NCBI GenBank assembly: GCA_943735955.1
Contig: OX030958.1
Location: 11,378,362 to 11,442,361, forward strand
Direction of reading: 5' to 3'
Origin: Piscicola geometra
Taxonomy: Eukaryota > Annelida > Clitellata > Hirudinida > Piscicolidae
Length of the DNA stretch: 64,000 nucleotides
The position numbers and the translations under genes were made by a program. A model generated the notes under the pieces. That model was given only the letters and a program-made list of their open reading frames with translations. It did no database searches and was not told the origin of the DNA. This document shows positions 42,837 through 57,563 of this stretch, in pieces (positions within the stretch are counted from its first letter, which is position 1; each line of letters starts with the position of its first letter).

Positions 42837-44293
42837 GATGGTGGCGATGAAGATGCCGATGCTGACGATTAATATAATAATGATAATGAAAATAAATCTT
42901 TTTGATGGTAGTGAAACGTTCAAGAGTTTGATTAAAAATATTGTTAATATTTCGATTTATAAAAAAATAAATATTTTAACTATAAATTCAAATTTGAATT
43001 CTTACAGAAACAACCATCTGAGAGTTTCAAACCGAGGAATGGACTCCGTATCACAATCGAGGCTCTCAGTAAACTACTGAGAAGCTCAAACAACCAAAGT
43101 ATCCAATTGATTGCGTTTTTCGATTTGCAAAATTAATAAATTATTGGACATACTTTTCAACTTTAACGGTCCCGAGTGCCTGACACTTTTTATATAGCTA
43201 TGAGACTATGTCTTTTTCCCGAATTAATTCAAGCTTTTTAGCATAAATGCACTAAGATTTTGTTTTTAAAACATAAATTTTCATTGATTTAAAAATCCTT
43301 TATAAAATTTTTTGTTGAATTTTAAAATAAAGGACATCAATCTACTTTTTTATTCGACCAACAATGGAAACTTCGAAGTATTTCAATTCTTTCGACTTTC
43401 GACTGAAAGAAAAAATATATAACTTATTTTTTGTGCGAATTTTTTGAAAATAATTTACAAAACAAAATAGGAACAATGTTTATAATCGCAAAAGTAGCTA
43501 TATGTTTATGAAAGTTATATTTACTGACTTTTTTATTGGACAAACATCTTTATGTTTCAATTCATTTATCAAAGGATACTAAATAATCGTTATATATCTT
43601 TTAATTTTTTTCTTATTTTGCCTATAAACAAATATTTTTGTATTTTAAGGTAGTATTTTTGATTTGACTATATCTATTTGCATTCATATATTTTTATTCT
43701 CATATCATATACTCATATATTTATATCTAATATATACCCTCAAGTATTCATATACATCCGTATCGCCATTCTACCTTTATTTGGAAGTTTACGTTAGTGA
43801 CAAGTATTTCGAAAGAAAGGTCTGTGTAAATAGAAAAATCTCATTATGGCAGAATGATTGTCAAGGTTTCTACTACATTGATCAGTGTTTGAGTTTTAAA
43901 CGTATATAAAAGAACATTGCTCAGTATAAGAAAGATAATTGGAAAAAATAAAGTTGTTAAAGTTTAAAACGTATAGTAATAGAGTTAAATTAAAAAATCT
44001 ATAATTTATTAAATTATAAACATTAATAATACAATATATTTACCAACAACATCTGTTCCAAGTAACTAAAACGAAATATTCGCTTCAGTTGCGTGCCCGG
44101 GCGCTATACAAAACTGACATTTATTAATTGTAACGGTATACCTATGTTTGAGAACTGAAAATACAATTAAGAAACCCGCCTTTTAACGGTTGATCAATTT
44201 CTTAAAAAATTAATGAAATTTAAATCATTTCAGATTTAATTATTGATATTCTGAGATTTTGCAGTAATATACTTAGAACTAAAAGAAGGCTTG
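42837..44293. other. intergenic region, calcium channel beta to DCLK
   Basis: A poly(A) signal AATAAA at 42891-42896 fits the beta-subunit 3' end. The remainder is AT-rich with no supported ORF. An acceptor-like GATTTTGCAG at 44256-44265 lies 28 bases before the DCLK start codon and may join a non-coding leader exon. Confidence 0.45.
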
Positions 44294-47200
44294 ATGACTT
44301 CGTTTGAAAGCAAAAGCTCGAACAAACCAAAAAAGCTGTACGTCTTCTGCAATGGCGACGAGCACACGAAGGTCAAACTGGTGCGCATCAAACCTTTCAA
44401 ATATCGCAGCTTCGGCGATCTTCTCTCGGAACTCACGTCTAGCTTCTCTAACGACTCGAGACTCAACTATGGAGTCAGAAAGATATTCACGCCATCCACT
44501 GGAAGACGGGTGAGGGCGTTGGAGGAGATTGAAGAGGGAAGGAACTATGTCTGTGCCGGCTATGAAGCTTTCAAACCTCTCAACTACGGATTTGACTTCG
44601 AAACTGTCTGGAATCTTGGTATGTTTTTAAAGCATTTTGATAACTTTTAAAATTAGTTTGGCATTAAAAGACAGATAAAAGCTCATGAAGTTCTATCCAT
44701 TGAATAAATAAAAACAAAAAAATTAGTAAAGTTAATCCTATTTCGTTATTACTTCAAAAAACACAATGAATACATTTTTATAGTTATTTAAAAACATTAT
44801 TTCCAATATAAAACCTTTTTTAAGCCTCCAAAAGAGTTCACAACTATCTCTATCGCTCTAAACAATCTTCGGATTTCTCTTCTTCCCCATCAAATTCCAT
44901 TAAAACATCAAATAGAAAATCCTTCACTCGTAACAAAACTATAAAATCGATAAAAATCTCTTTCAAAAAAGAGAAAACTGTAAACATAAAAGATGTTGAT
45001 GTAACTATTTCGAAAGAAAAAGATCAAAATCTAATTAATAAGAGAGGCAAAAATTATTCTGAAGAAAATAAAGAAAACAAAAATACATCTACTCCTAATA
45101 ATAGCACACAATATTCAACATTGAGAACGGCCAGGAATGGGCCAATAAAGAACGTGAAGGCAAACATTTCAACTGAATCTGCGCACCACTCCACTGTCCT
45201 CATCTGTTCAAAGAATCAGACTTTTTCTTCATTTATAAAAAGAGCATGCTTGGCTTTAAACATTTCATCATCTTTCTCGCTTAACCGCCTCAAACTCTCA
45301 ACTACAAACGGAAAACAAGTTAATTCAATGCAAGATGTCTTTTCAACATTCAGCGATTTGGAACTTTCGACTGATACTTCTCCGCTGAGATCAAAGAAAA
45401 CGTTATCTACGAAAAATAATTCAAATTTTATTTCAAATAAAACTAAAAAATCATTTATTGACAACAATGAAATCAAAAACCAACTTAGCATAAACCAAGG
45501 AAAAGGTGAGGAAGATCGACTTGAACAAACATTTTCAAAACGCAGTGATTCTCCATCTAAGCTAATAAACAAACAAAACCAAACACACGAGAAAACTACC
45601 ACTAATAACAATTCTGATAAAAACTTGCTAAACGAAAAGTTCAGTAAAAGTATCATCAAGTCTCTCGAAAAGAAAAAGAGTCACCTTGCGATCGAGAGCC
45701 TTGGTCGGAATAGTTTTTCGAGGCGTGCAAAGTATTCTAAGGTGAGTACAAAATCCAGGAAATCCGTGAGTAGGGAGTATAAAGAGGCGGGAACAAAGAA
45801 GAGCTACAATAAATCAGATGTTGAGAATAACGCTTCCAATGATGAGTATTGGGAGAACGAAAAAAACAATAACGAGAAGAAAGTCGATAATAGGGTCAAT
45901 AAGCAGAATGCACCTATGGATCCTCAAAAAGGCATAGTGAAAAAAATAATTAATAAAAATTCTCTAACAAATTTCAATCAAAATATTGACCAAACAGAAG
46001 CCAACAAAACAAAAGTTTATAAAAAAATTAATTTAATCCTTCAAAAAGAAACATTAAAAAAAGAAAATACATTGAAAGATTTGACTAAAACTGATAGGGT
46101 AAAAACAATGATTATTTCTTTAGAAGATTTATTTTCGTATAAAAATTCAAAAAATCTTATAAAAGATTCAATAGATTCTAACTCGGATGATGAGTTGAAA
46201 AGATTAGAAAAACAAAAGTTTTTAGAAATTAAAGAAGGAGTAGCCAGAGGAAGCCTGCTGATAAAGAAAAACTATAACGTGAAAAAGCTATCTCAACACG
46301 CAAAGCACAACAAACAATTCAGCAAAAAAGAACCTTCGAAAAAAATAGTTGATGACAAAGCCCCCTCAGACTCGGATGAAAAAGAGAAAAACAATATTAA
46401 AAGGTAGATCACAATTTACATAAAATATTCATTCGTATGGGCAAAGTAAATAAAGAATTAAAAAAGATTATATCTAATATTTAGTATTTTTTATATATTA
46501 ATAGGATGGTAAAGACGTTTAATTTATAAAATTGCCTCTGAATTTAATTTAAAATATCCTTAGAGCAAAAATCTTTTAGTGCCGATTACTCGCTATTCTG
46601 ACCACTCTCATAATAAACACTTATAAGTTGTTACTACGTTTGACAAGATATCAATAAATACAATAGTGGCATTTTAATAAATTAAAAGTTATTTTTCATG
46701 ACAAAAAATTTTATTAACTCATCTAAAAAATTTAAAAGTACACATTTTTATTTTGTTGACCATCACACTTTCAGCTCTCTTGATGCGAAAACAAACTCAG
46801 CTCAAATACGCCGAGAAAGACATGAGAAAATGACGATCTACAAAGAGAAGAAGGAAAGACAGGTGTCAGGTCTCCATAGAATCGAAGAAAAGTTTAATGT
46901 TCTGGTACTCGAGTTCCTTACTTTATATAATTGAAAACTTGAGAAAATTAAGAGTATCGATATAAATTTACAAAGCTATGTTATTCAAGTATAAAACATT
47001 GATTTAAACAACTATTAAATTTACTTAATTTAGTTGGTTCAATATTATTTTTATTAATTATTTATTAAATTTCACATAATGTTGAATAAATACTTAAAAA
47101 CCTCATTTGTTTCCAGGAAGTTCTAGGCGATGGAAATTTTGCATTAGTGAAAAAAGCATTGAGGTAAAATCTAATTTAGAAAAAGTATTGAAACATATAA

Positions 47201-49898
47201 AAAATTGAAAATTAATTTACAGCACAATTAATAACTAACATATATTTTCATAATCATAACAGAAAAGATTGTGGGTTAGACGTGGCTGTGAAGATAATCC
47301 ACAAGTCAAACGCCAAGGCGGAAATGCTGGAGAACGAGATTTTCTTGATGAAAATGTGTGACCACGAAAACATAGTCAAGTTGTACGAAGAGTTTGAAAC
47401 TGCAGGAGAAATATACCTCATCATGGAGTTCATAACGGTTAGATTTTTCTTGACAACTAAGAAAAACTTGTTGGATTCTATTCAATTACTCTATACAAAA
47501 TTTTTCTACTTTATTGCCTCAAAGTAGCTCCATAAACATACAAATACAACCCTTCTGTCACAACGAGAACGTCGATACAAGCAAAAAGCCGTTTGCTCCG
47601 GCACTCAATCAAATTACCAAGCTAGCCGCCAAATAAACATTAATTATTGAAAATGATGCATGAACGTTGTCTTGACTACCGTCATGGCGCCAAATAATTT
47701 ACAAAACTCGAAGCGCAAAAATGTTTTTATGATTGATAACACGGAATGCACTCTAAATTACTTCATCATCGTAATCATCATGTTACAGATCAGGAATTTG
47801 TATCATTAATAATTAAAATTAATTATCCCTAATAAATATATTTTAGGTTTTTTCATGCAAAAATAGTATTTGGAAAATTTGTAACTATGCGCTAAAAAGT
47901 AAAAATAATCATAAAATTTATAAATCAGAGATATATCAATAGAATTTTTTTATTTTTAACGGGCTTCGTTTTTATAAAAGGAATAAAATACTCATTAAAT
48001 AGAATCAAAATGTTTACATTTTGAAAAAATTGTTTGTATTTTTAAAATAATCTAAACCAGAATAATCGAAAACTTAGAATTTTATCTTTCATAACAGTGT
48101 TTTTAAAAATTTTTTAGGAAATATAATTGATGATTAACTTTTTCAATCCTGCACAAGAGACATAAAATAGATGTATCTTAAATATATATATAAATTTATT
48201 TTTTAGAGGCTTAACTAGCTCCAAAAAAATTTATAACTCAACTTTATTGTAAATTTAAAATATTTTTTTCATTATTATTTGTTTATCTACATATTCAGAA
48301 AAACCCAAATCGTTCATTCCATGATAAATAGTGTGCATCCCTTATACCAAAACTCCATGCTTCAAAGGGTGGAGACTTGTTCGATCTCATCTCGAAGCAC
48401 ACCCGCTTCGAAGAACGACTCGCAGCTCTGATGATTCACGATCTGGCAAACGCCATCAACTATCTCCACAACAGGTGTATCGTCCATCGAGACCTCAAAC
48501 CAGAGAATGTTTTGGTGAGACACATATGAAATTGAATGAATGTTTTTATTTTATGATTAAAATAGGCCCTTTTACAATTTTTTTTATTTATGATTGTTTT
48601 AAGTTTCAAATAATAAATTTTAAATTTGTTTTTAAAAGCACATACAAATGCTAATATGTTTTATAGATTTTAATTTTCTGATTATAGGATCTACTACGAT
48701 CTATTTCGATAAGATTGATGGATAAATCATGTATTGATATTGTAATAATGCATTTTCATTTTTATAACTCGTGTTTTAAAGATATTTTGTATAATAAAAT
48801 TGAACAATGAATGTAATTATTTCCATTTATGAAGTATTCGAAGTATTTGAGAAAAGTTTAAAACTTAATTAAATAGTAAATACTCCCAAAAAATCACAAA
48901 AAACAAGGAATGTAGAAAGGTCTAAATGTAAGCTCCAAATATATTCCAAAATAACTATTTATCCTTCTGCTTTCTTTCCGACCAGGTCCACTACAAGTCT
49001 GACGGAACACTGCTCTTGAAGCTTGCTGACTTCGGCTTGGCGAAGATCGTGACGGACGATTTGATGTTTGATATTTGTGGCACCCCAACGTACGTCGCTC
49101 CGGAAATTATCAATGGAAATGGTGAGAAATAAAACGTTAAAAAATACTGAAACTATGCCATTTAAGAGTTTTAAAACTGTTCTTAGTTTGTTTTATAAGA
49201 AAAAATATCTTATTTTTGAATTAATTCGATTTATTTCAACTAAATGAACATTATTCTTCTCACTCTAAAACTCTGAAAATTTTTAATTTGCACCACTCAA
49301 AGGCTATGGCATAGAGATCGACTTGTGGGCACTGGGCGTCATACTCTACATCTTGCTGTGTGGCTTTCCCCCATTTCGTGGTGACGAAAACGACCATCCG
49401 AGTCTTTTCAAAGCCATTCAGACTGGGGTCTTTGAGTTCACACCCCCATACTGGAACGAAGCCTCGGACGGTGAGTTTGCTTTGATTTGTGATGAATTAT
49501 TTATGAAACTTCTCATAGACTTCTCGTAGCTTAATTTTAATTGAAATATTTTTTTATTTTACATATTTAAAAAATGTTTTAGATTAAGTTAGTAACAGAA
49601 ATATGTTGAGTTATCAAAAATACTCAGTACTGATGGTATACTTATTTATTAATAAAATTCCTCCAAATCAAATTTTCTAGCTTCTAAAGAACTCATAAAG
49701 AAGCTGATAGAACTCAAACCAGAAAAGAGATACAACTGCATCGAAGTTTTGTGTGACCCTTTTGTCCTGTCAAACGTAATCGAAGAAAGCTCTGGAGATT
49801 CAGAAGACTTCAGGGCTCAGGTGAAGAATCGATTAACGATGGAAAAGAAAGTCACGACTGAGCATTTCAAAAGAATTTATTTCGACTATTTGGAATGA
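44294..49898 (+). CDS. DCLK: doublecortin-like serine/threonine kinase
   Basis: Microtubule-associated kinase of the CaMK group. Exons: 44294-44618, 44825-46403, 46775-46904, 47117-47163, 47263-47437, 48368-48514, 48986-49121, 49303-49470 and 49681-49898. They sum to 2925 bases, or 974 aa. The first DCX module is ~13-105 ([53 protein letters not shown]). A diverged second DCX module is ~208-290 ([34 protein letters not shown]). A Lys/Ser/Asn-rich linker runs to ~635. The kinase spans ~674-930: GDGNFALV loop, VAVKII lysine, [31 protein letters not shown] and [10 protein letters not shown], all intact, so it is predicted active. The C-terminal tail is ~45 residues. The 1579-base second exon is much larger than the rest. 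The ATG is the first in frame after an acceptor-like site. Confidence 0.95.
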
Positions 49899-51242
49899 GT
49901 TTCAATGAAACTCTTTCGATAACTATTTATCTAATTTCAGTGTTTTTAATAGAAAGGTTTGTAAAGTACTGAATAATTGCTTGTATGTGTATTAAAGCGG
50001 GTAATAATTGGAAAGACTGCATATGTAGATCTAAAACAATTACATTTTTTGTTTTGATTATTATGCATATGCCTGCCTGAACTTGTCTTTTTACGACTTT
50101 TTCTATAACATATTTTTAATTTCGTGATATTAATTTGCTCATTTTCTTGGTATCTTCAAACAAAACTTAATCTATTTTTCTTTCTACAATTATAATATTA
50201 TTATGAAAATAGACTTTTATACCGTTGAAAAAAAAATTTGGAAAAAATATTCAACTAATAGAATTTGAAAAAAAGAGGTGAATGGAGTGTGGCCATAAAA
50301 ACGATGAAGGTTTCAAAAGCAGAACGGTTTAATGTCTGTTTTATTATCAATCAATTTTTAAATAAAACTTTCTGAAAGATTAATATAAACAGCTTTTCTG
50401 AAAAATCAATGGAATACTTTCCATTAAAATTTAATTTACAAAATACATTTTTCACAGCTTCAAACTGGTTTACAAAAGATTGTTTCAGTAAGTGCTACGA
50501 CGATATAGCTGAGATAGATCTTCTGTTATTACCTTCATTATTGTCATCATTTATATTAAGGACCACTTTACGGGTGGTTTTATAGGGTTATTATACTTTT
50601 TGAAAGCCATGAACGATAAATTCCTAGTCCTAACGGATAAAGTCATGCCATGAAACAGACGTTTCACATTCTGAAACGGCAAATTTTTAATCTCTGAACA
50701 ACCGTCTAAATTGATTTTTTAAAATTTGATATATGGTTTTATTTTTGAAAGTCTTATTATTTGAAACAACTGTACTAAGATTTTGAAAAAAAAAGTTAGC
50801 TTTAATAAAAAATGTAACTAAACTAGTTCATTTGCAATAATGAAACCGAAAGTATAAATTATAATCTAAATTTTTTCAAAACTTATTTTAAAATATAAAA
50901 ATAAACAGCATCAAAAAATTATTTCCTTATGTCATCACTAGAGACTCGTAGAACACCTTGCGTTGTTTTCTCTTAACATGAAGATGCAAATTTGAAGCAT
51001 AATATTAAATAAAAACTTTTACTTTGACTGTTTTCATATTAATCGGGTTTTCAGCAAATGTTTTTTTTCGATCTTGAAAAATTTGAAATGATTCTAAGAA
51101 ACAAAAACACTCTTCCACATCAAATAGAGAATGCCTATCTTTTTTTCATCATAAACTAGTTTATTAATTTCGATTTAATTGTCAGTAGCCAAAAAAGTCT
51201 GATTTCTTTTTAGATTGATGTTATAAAACATCAAAAAGACGT

Positions 51243-51309
51243 TCAATCAATCAATCACTAATGATTTGTATAGCGCCCTTCACTAAGTCAACAAAAGCGC
51301 TCTTCAAAT
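51243..51309 (+). repeat. AATC-repeat / TATAGCGC dispersed element, copy 2
   Basis: Repeated TCAATCAATCAATC, then TTTGTATAGCGCCCTTC, then AAAAGCGCTCTTC, in the same order and spacing as the copy at 17.97 kb. Confidence 0.6.
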
Positions 51310-53667
51310 AAATTTGTTAAATAAAACGGTTATCAGACCACTACCAATATAATAAGGTATATATATATCAATTTAAAAATATATAAAAAAAACAATCAAC
51401 AAACATTAATTTTAGACCGTTAATTCAAAGAGAACATTTAAAGCTTTACTTATTTAAATATGTTTATTTAAAGCATATATTTATTTCGTATATGAAATAA
51501 TTTTTCTACTATTTCAAAATGAATAAATTCGTTTTAGAATCTACCATTTGATTTTCTCTTAAATTGTAGTCCCCATCGACCTATACTCTTTGTTATAGAC
51601 ACTCAAGTATTGTTCTTGACTATTCATTATTTAAACAATTATTTTCCAATAAAATTCTTAGAAACAAACAAATTGTTTATGAAATTACAAACAAACTAAC
51701 CTCGATTTTATCGATAAAACACGTATGAAGTTTTAAACTTTGGAACTAGAAGTTTGTTCAACCAACAAAAAGTTTGTTTTTGAATTATATATCTTAATTT
51801 ATCAAAATAAATAGAATAATTTAAATAAAATTTTGAATAAACATACATACTTTCCCAAATATTTATATTTCATAAATCTTTTTGCAAATACAAGAGTTTG
51901 TTTTAGGAGGCTTGGATGACAAAGAGATGCATGGTAGCCGAGAAGCTGACTGAGAAATTTTAAAAGCAAGTCGAAATAAAAAGAATTAGAAGAAATTAGA
52001 AGACCTAATTTTGAGAATTCTTATCGCTTATATATTTAAAAAATAGTTTTGATACATATACTTGAATGATTAATTTGTAACAATAAAATAATTTAGCTAA
52101 AATTCTAAATAAAAGAATAAAAGTGTAGAGGAAAAAAACTTAAGTTAATTTCATTCATTTTTTTTAAATTTAATTTTTCAGTTAATTCATTTATTAATTT
52201 TCAATTTATTTATTCTTTGGTCGGTGTGAATAAGAAATATTTTACTAATTACAAAATTTTTCCTTTATTTATTATTTGTTTTATCAATTAGATTCATTTG
52301 AAAATTCTCAAGTTTTGCTTTTCCACCATATTGTTTACATAAAGAATTAGTTATACAAAAGGCTTTATTGAATAATGAGTTTAAATAGAGAATGATGCAT
52401 CTAAATACAAATATATGGGATGTATGCAAATGTATAGACTTTAAGATTAGAGATAAAGTTGAGAGTACAGAGACATACAAAGGCACACACAAGCAGACAT
52501 ATATAATAGTAGCAAGCGTACACAAGGAAGAGAGGCGTACAACCCAGAGAGTGCATATTGGTAAGAAGAACGAGAAGATGACTGTGAAAAAACCAAAGAG
52601 ACTGAATAGGAGTTATTATTTAAATTCAAGTTTAAACATGGAAAAATTTTGATTTTAGAAGTTAGTTTTTTTTTATACAAATTTTGGATTATTTTTTTGT
52701 CTTTTAGGTTTGTTGTTCTCTTAAAATTTCAAATAAATTTTAAAATTTTAATTTTTTAATTTTTATCTAACTTCATTTACATAATGCTTTTATTTATATA
52801 AATTTAAAACTTTACTCACATTAAGTTTAATTCAAAGAGTCATTTTTTTTATAAATTTAATTTTATTATATATATTTTTTTCAATAGTTTTTCTTCTAAA
52901 AATGTTGTAATCCACAATCAAGTAGTCATCACTCACTCATTGCATAATTAAGTTGCTTCAAGGTTGTCTAATGTCATTCATTAATTTTTTTTATTAAAAA
53001 AAGAACTTTAAATAAACAGCTTCTCAATTAAACCCCTTGTTCAGAGTCGAGCAGAATATCGTTTTTATATGTGGCACATGCCTAAAGAAAACAACATTTT
53101 TCATAGTAACAGAATTATTACCTTTCGATATATAAATTTGTTAAATGTAAAAAAACTAACATTTCTTAATTATTACCTTCTTCATAGTATGTAAATCCTG
53201 CTATATCTTTAATAACAGTTGAATTTAAAGTTTTATTTTAGTTTAAAAAAGTTTTTTATATATAAGAAAGTTAAGTAATTCTAACTTATAGTAAGTACTA
53301 ATCTTTTTTTTAAATTTTTTATTTATAAAAAAATCAAATCAAAATAGAATGATTTTCTAAAAATACATTTTTAGGTATTAACTTTTTTGATAACTATAAT
53401 ACATGTTCCTTTACTTTGGATTTTTCAGTGCTCTTTAAATTATTGATAACATGTTTGTACTAGTACACATTTTTTCCGTTTTTATTACGATAACATTTTT
53501 TTTCTCACTTTTACTAGATTTATTTTCGTAAAAAAATAATAGAAAAAATGGCAAAACTTTGTGATGTTTTGATTTTAAGACTTTAAACTATAGCAATGAG
53601 AAAAGATCGTGAAATATTCTAAAGTTTTTGAAACAGTTTTTGTAGTTTATTTTTCAAATTCATCAAA

Positions 53668-53754
53668 ATGTCGTTTTCCAAATCGATAGAGGCGCTGAAA
53701 AGTTCCATAAAACAGCGAGATACAGAGTTCTCTGCCGTCGAAGAAAGTCTTTAA
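53668..53754 (+). CDS. candidate micro-ORF or exon, 28 aa
   Basis: ATG with A at -3, 28 codons, ending TAA. The peptide MSFSKSIEALKSSIKQRD.. is helical and charged, and its codons look like those of real exons against a very AT-rich background. A donor-like AAA/GTCTTT lies near its end. It may be a first exon whose partners are not recognisable. Confidence 0.25.
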   Translation: MSFSKSIEALKSSIKQRDTEFSAVEESL

Positions 53755-54865
53755 AATGGTCTCTTTTAGTCTCATTTACCATTTAAAATATTGACTTTTG
53801 TTTACTTCTGTAAGGAAAGATTAATAATTTATTAATTAATAACTTTATTTTTATTTTTTTAATGGAATTTTTTATTTTTAAAAAATGTCATTTATCATAT
53901 CTTTTTTTTTATTTATCGATTTTTTCAGCTTCTTACTTTTGAATTATTTGCATTGACACAATATTTCTATTATCATCAAAGGATATTTTCGCCACTATTA
54001 ACCCTCATGATCAATGGCATTCTGTTATTCCCCCTATCTTCATTCTTTAAAAATCAACTATTTTTAACACTACTCACTGCTTCATATCTAATGTTTTCTT
54101 CCCTTATTAACTCAAGATTATTTCTTTACCCTAGAAATCATATTATTCATGAAAGATTGCTACTATGCCCATTGCCAAAATCTCAAATTGATAATACTAT
54201 TAAAAAGATTCACTTTTACTAATCCGCTATCTTTTTGTTCTTCCTTTTATGATCATGAAAATCAATATTTGTTGGCCTATTTTTCACTTGTTTTTTGTTA
54301 AATCTACTCTAATCTTGTTTAACTTTTTATTGTTCAATCGCTATTATTTTTATATTGCAAGTTTTATAACTGTCATTTGAAACCTATTACTATTATGCTC
54401 GAAAAAAAATCACTAGCTTATTAAATTATGTTTCAAAAAGATCACCAAACCATTGAAACTATCCTCAACACACTATATTTAAAAAAAATCTTGTTTCATC
54501 CTTAACTATGTCCCCGTCATCCATATCAGCACCAAAATGTCATCACAATCATCCCTACAAAATTCATATATCCCTTGGGACATGTAAGGATTACAACGGT
54601 GTATTGGAGTGAAAATATGTATTCAGCGCATTTATTCTTGAAAATTATTTCATATTTTATTTTTTAATTGTTACTTAAGCTTTTAAATAGATAATAATTT
54701 TTTTTGTTTTAAAATGTAATTAATTTAAATGTATTTTGAGGATTTATAGAAATTAACAAACATACAAATTTAAAAATGTTTAAATATAAATTTGAAATTT
54801 TTAACAATATATTTAAATTTCTTAACAAAATTCAAAAAATTTTTTTATAAAAGTTTTCTCATAAA

Positions 54866-54960
54866 AATCAGTGACGCACATCCACATCTCAGAGAAATCG
54901 ATCCAGAATCTAAGGCATAAAGATCCTAGCTACCTTCTGAATGCCTTTTATATATGGTAG
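54866..54960 (+). other. exon-like islet
   Basis: A GC-richer islet preceded by AATCAG, open in two plus frames. One reads THIHISEKSIQNLRHKDPSY to a TAG; the other reads DAHPHLREIDPESKA to a TAA. It could be a terminal exon or chance. No homology is recognised. Confidence 0.15.
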
Positions 54961-57443
54961 AGTTTAATTACAAATCTTGCTAAAAATGCTTTCAATCCGA
55001 AAAGAGCTTTTGAGGAATGTGAGAGATAAAATTCGTATTAAACACACAGTGTGTTCAAAAGTAATAGTTTTAACAAATGTCTTTAAAGTGCAATTTACAA
55101 ACATATAAAGTAAAATAGTCGCATTTTGAAATTAAAGGGCGCAAATATACTTTATAAAAGTAATAAATTCAAGTTTATTCAGCAAAGTTTCAGATTAAAA
55201 AAATTAAGTTATTAATAAAAGTATTTTATATAGTCAATGCTTTCTAACTTATTGCACAAAGGTTAAACAAATAAATAAAAACAAAGGTTAAAGGGAAAAT
55301 CTGCGCAGAAAACGTGCACAAAATCTTGTTAAACAGTATTTTATCTGTTAATAAATCATTTACACGAGATGTTTAATCTAGTAAAAACACACAGAAGTAA
55401 AATAAATTCAGTTATACATTCCATTTAGTGCCCGCTCATGCATCCACCAGGCAATTCTTCAAATACCACTAGCCTTCACTCTTCTTTACGGCTAATCTAA
55501 TGAGATTTTTGTATTAAATATATTTCTCAAAAACCTTTTTTAAACTTAATTTACCCTTTCATGAAAAATCTGTACATTCCAAAACGCCTCTAGCCATTGA
55601 GGCTATTATACATGAAGAGATCGAATCTATTCAAAGTTGTCTCAAATAGATAAATAATTACAATCGAACATTTCCAGATCTAAACTCAAAATTAAATATT
55701 CTATTTTAGACAAATCAAATTATATAGTTGTTTAGATTTCAATTTCATGTTTTTTTACTATAAAGAATGGTTTCAAATAAGCAAAAAAAAAAAAAATTAA
55801 AATATACATTTTCAAATATTCAAAATCTAAAAATGAGAAAAAAAAGAAAATCGCTTTATTTTTAATTTAAAGATTTTTTAAAACTTTTATTTTTCAGAAA
55901 AGTTTACTTTTTTTTTAAATCAAAAAACTGTTTTAGCTTTAAGGATTTTAAATATTTTTCTATGAAATACTTTTCAAAAAATAAATGAATTATTTGATGC
56001 TTATTAAATTAATTTAGAAACTATATTGGCGGCATTAGATGCTAATTGAAAATTAGATTATAGAGCCGGAAACTATTATTTTTCAAGTCTTTTATGTACG
56101 AAAAATAATCTTCTTAATTGCTTTGTGCATTGATTTTTCATATGTTCTTATCAGCAATTTTTCAATAAACTAATTTTCACTTTACAGTTTTTACTTTTCA
56201 AAGTTAATGGTATTGTTACTTTTTATATGAAGAAATATTGAGTGCCTTCAAAATAGGTAGTTTCATCCGCTCAAAAGACTTTACATAAATGAAAAAAACA
56301 TACTTTTAATTTTTTATATCCAAAAATTTTTTGAAAATAAATTTAATAAAAACTTGTGAAAATATATTTAACAAGAAGTTATGAATTCAAACGATTAATG
56401 CTTTTTCTTTATTAGCCTTGTAGTCATTATTTCTTCTTAATAACCCCCTAAAACAAGCCTACTATTTATCACATTTTTGCTGTCGAGATTTCTTTTCTTT
56501 TTTATTCATTTCTTAATCATTCTTTATTCTATTAAGGCTTGATTTAAGCATCTGCTAGCTCTTCAAATGCACATGGTGTGACTGCATCCTCTTCAGTGTA
56601 TTAAAGTTTAATAATTAAACCTTCCTACACATTTTATTAATTGCTTCATTAGTTATTTCGACATTTCCGTCGTTAAATATGACAAATTTGTTTGCTGCTT
56701 CCTTTTAAAATGCTAAGATTTGTGAGTTATTGGCATAATTTGTCACAATTTAGAATGGATATATAGAAGTGAACGGATGAAATTGCAAAGTTCCAGCTTT
56801 GAAGCCCATGGGTCTTACCGGAAACAAAGCAGAAAGACTGACAACGAAAACTTTTTAGTCGATCCGTGAGACCAACAGTGAATTATTAGTTAATAGAAAT
56901 ATCATTTCAAAATTGTTAATTATAATTTTTGTAAAATTCATTATTTCGTAGTAAATTATTTTTGTTTACAGAACCATTGCTAATTTGGTTTACGAGATTT
57001 TGAAATAGAGTATTTTGTGAAATATAAATAGAAAATATGTTAGTCACTCATAAATATTTGAATGTTTGCATTTTATTTAACAAATAAAAATAAAAGTAAA
57101 CATTTTCATTATAAAATTAATCAATAAAAACATTGAAATGTCTTTTTTTAGTTTCTTATCAAAAAATAAATTCTTAAAGATATAAAAGATATTTTTTTGG
57201 TTTTCTAAAAAATGTGAAAAGATTTTCAAAAATGTATATTTGCAAGACGAAAGAAGTTTTTTCTTATCAGCCAAGAAAACCCTTATTTTGTCAACTCATT
57301 TTGATGTAAATGCATTCCACATTCATATATTTTAGTTTTAAAAAATTTGTTAACACAACTAGCTTTTTATATTGAAGTCATAACTATTTGTTGAAAGGGT
57401 TAATCTATAATTTTAATTGTTTGAATTTATTTTTAAAGAAATT

Positions 57444-57563
57444 ATGGATTCGAAAGATAAAGCCTCATCAAATTCTTATTTGTCAGCATCTTCGGTTCTC
57501 TACGATTTGAATTCGTTTGCCATAAAGTCGGTTCAATATAAATTATACCGATATGATAAATGA
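57444..57563 (+). CDS. candidate small ORF or first exon, 39 aa
   Basis: ATG in good context (A at -3, G at +4), 39 codons. The first 29 residues (starting MDSKDKASSNSYLSASSV) are exon-like in composition and end at a possible donor TCG/GTTCAA. After that point the frame becomes AT-rich and stops. The phase does not fit the coding-like frame 180 bases downstream, so the two are not joined here. Confidence 0.25.
   Translation: MDSKDKASSNSYLSASSVLYDLNSFAIKSVQYKLYRYDK

Noticed and set aside
52392..52652. 86-codon frame with many Lys/Thr residues
   Set aside because: Purine-rich low-complexity sequence, with an overlapping minus-strand frame of equal length and no motif.
53953..54222. 89-codon hydrophobic frame
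   Set aside because: It starts on a non-ATG codon, lies in pyrimidine-rich AT-rich DNA that yields Leu/Phe/Ile/Ser, and has no domain or splice support.
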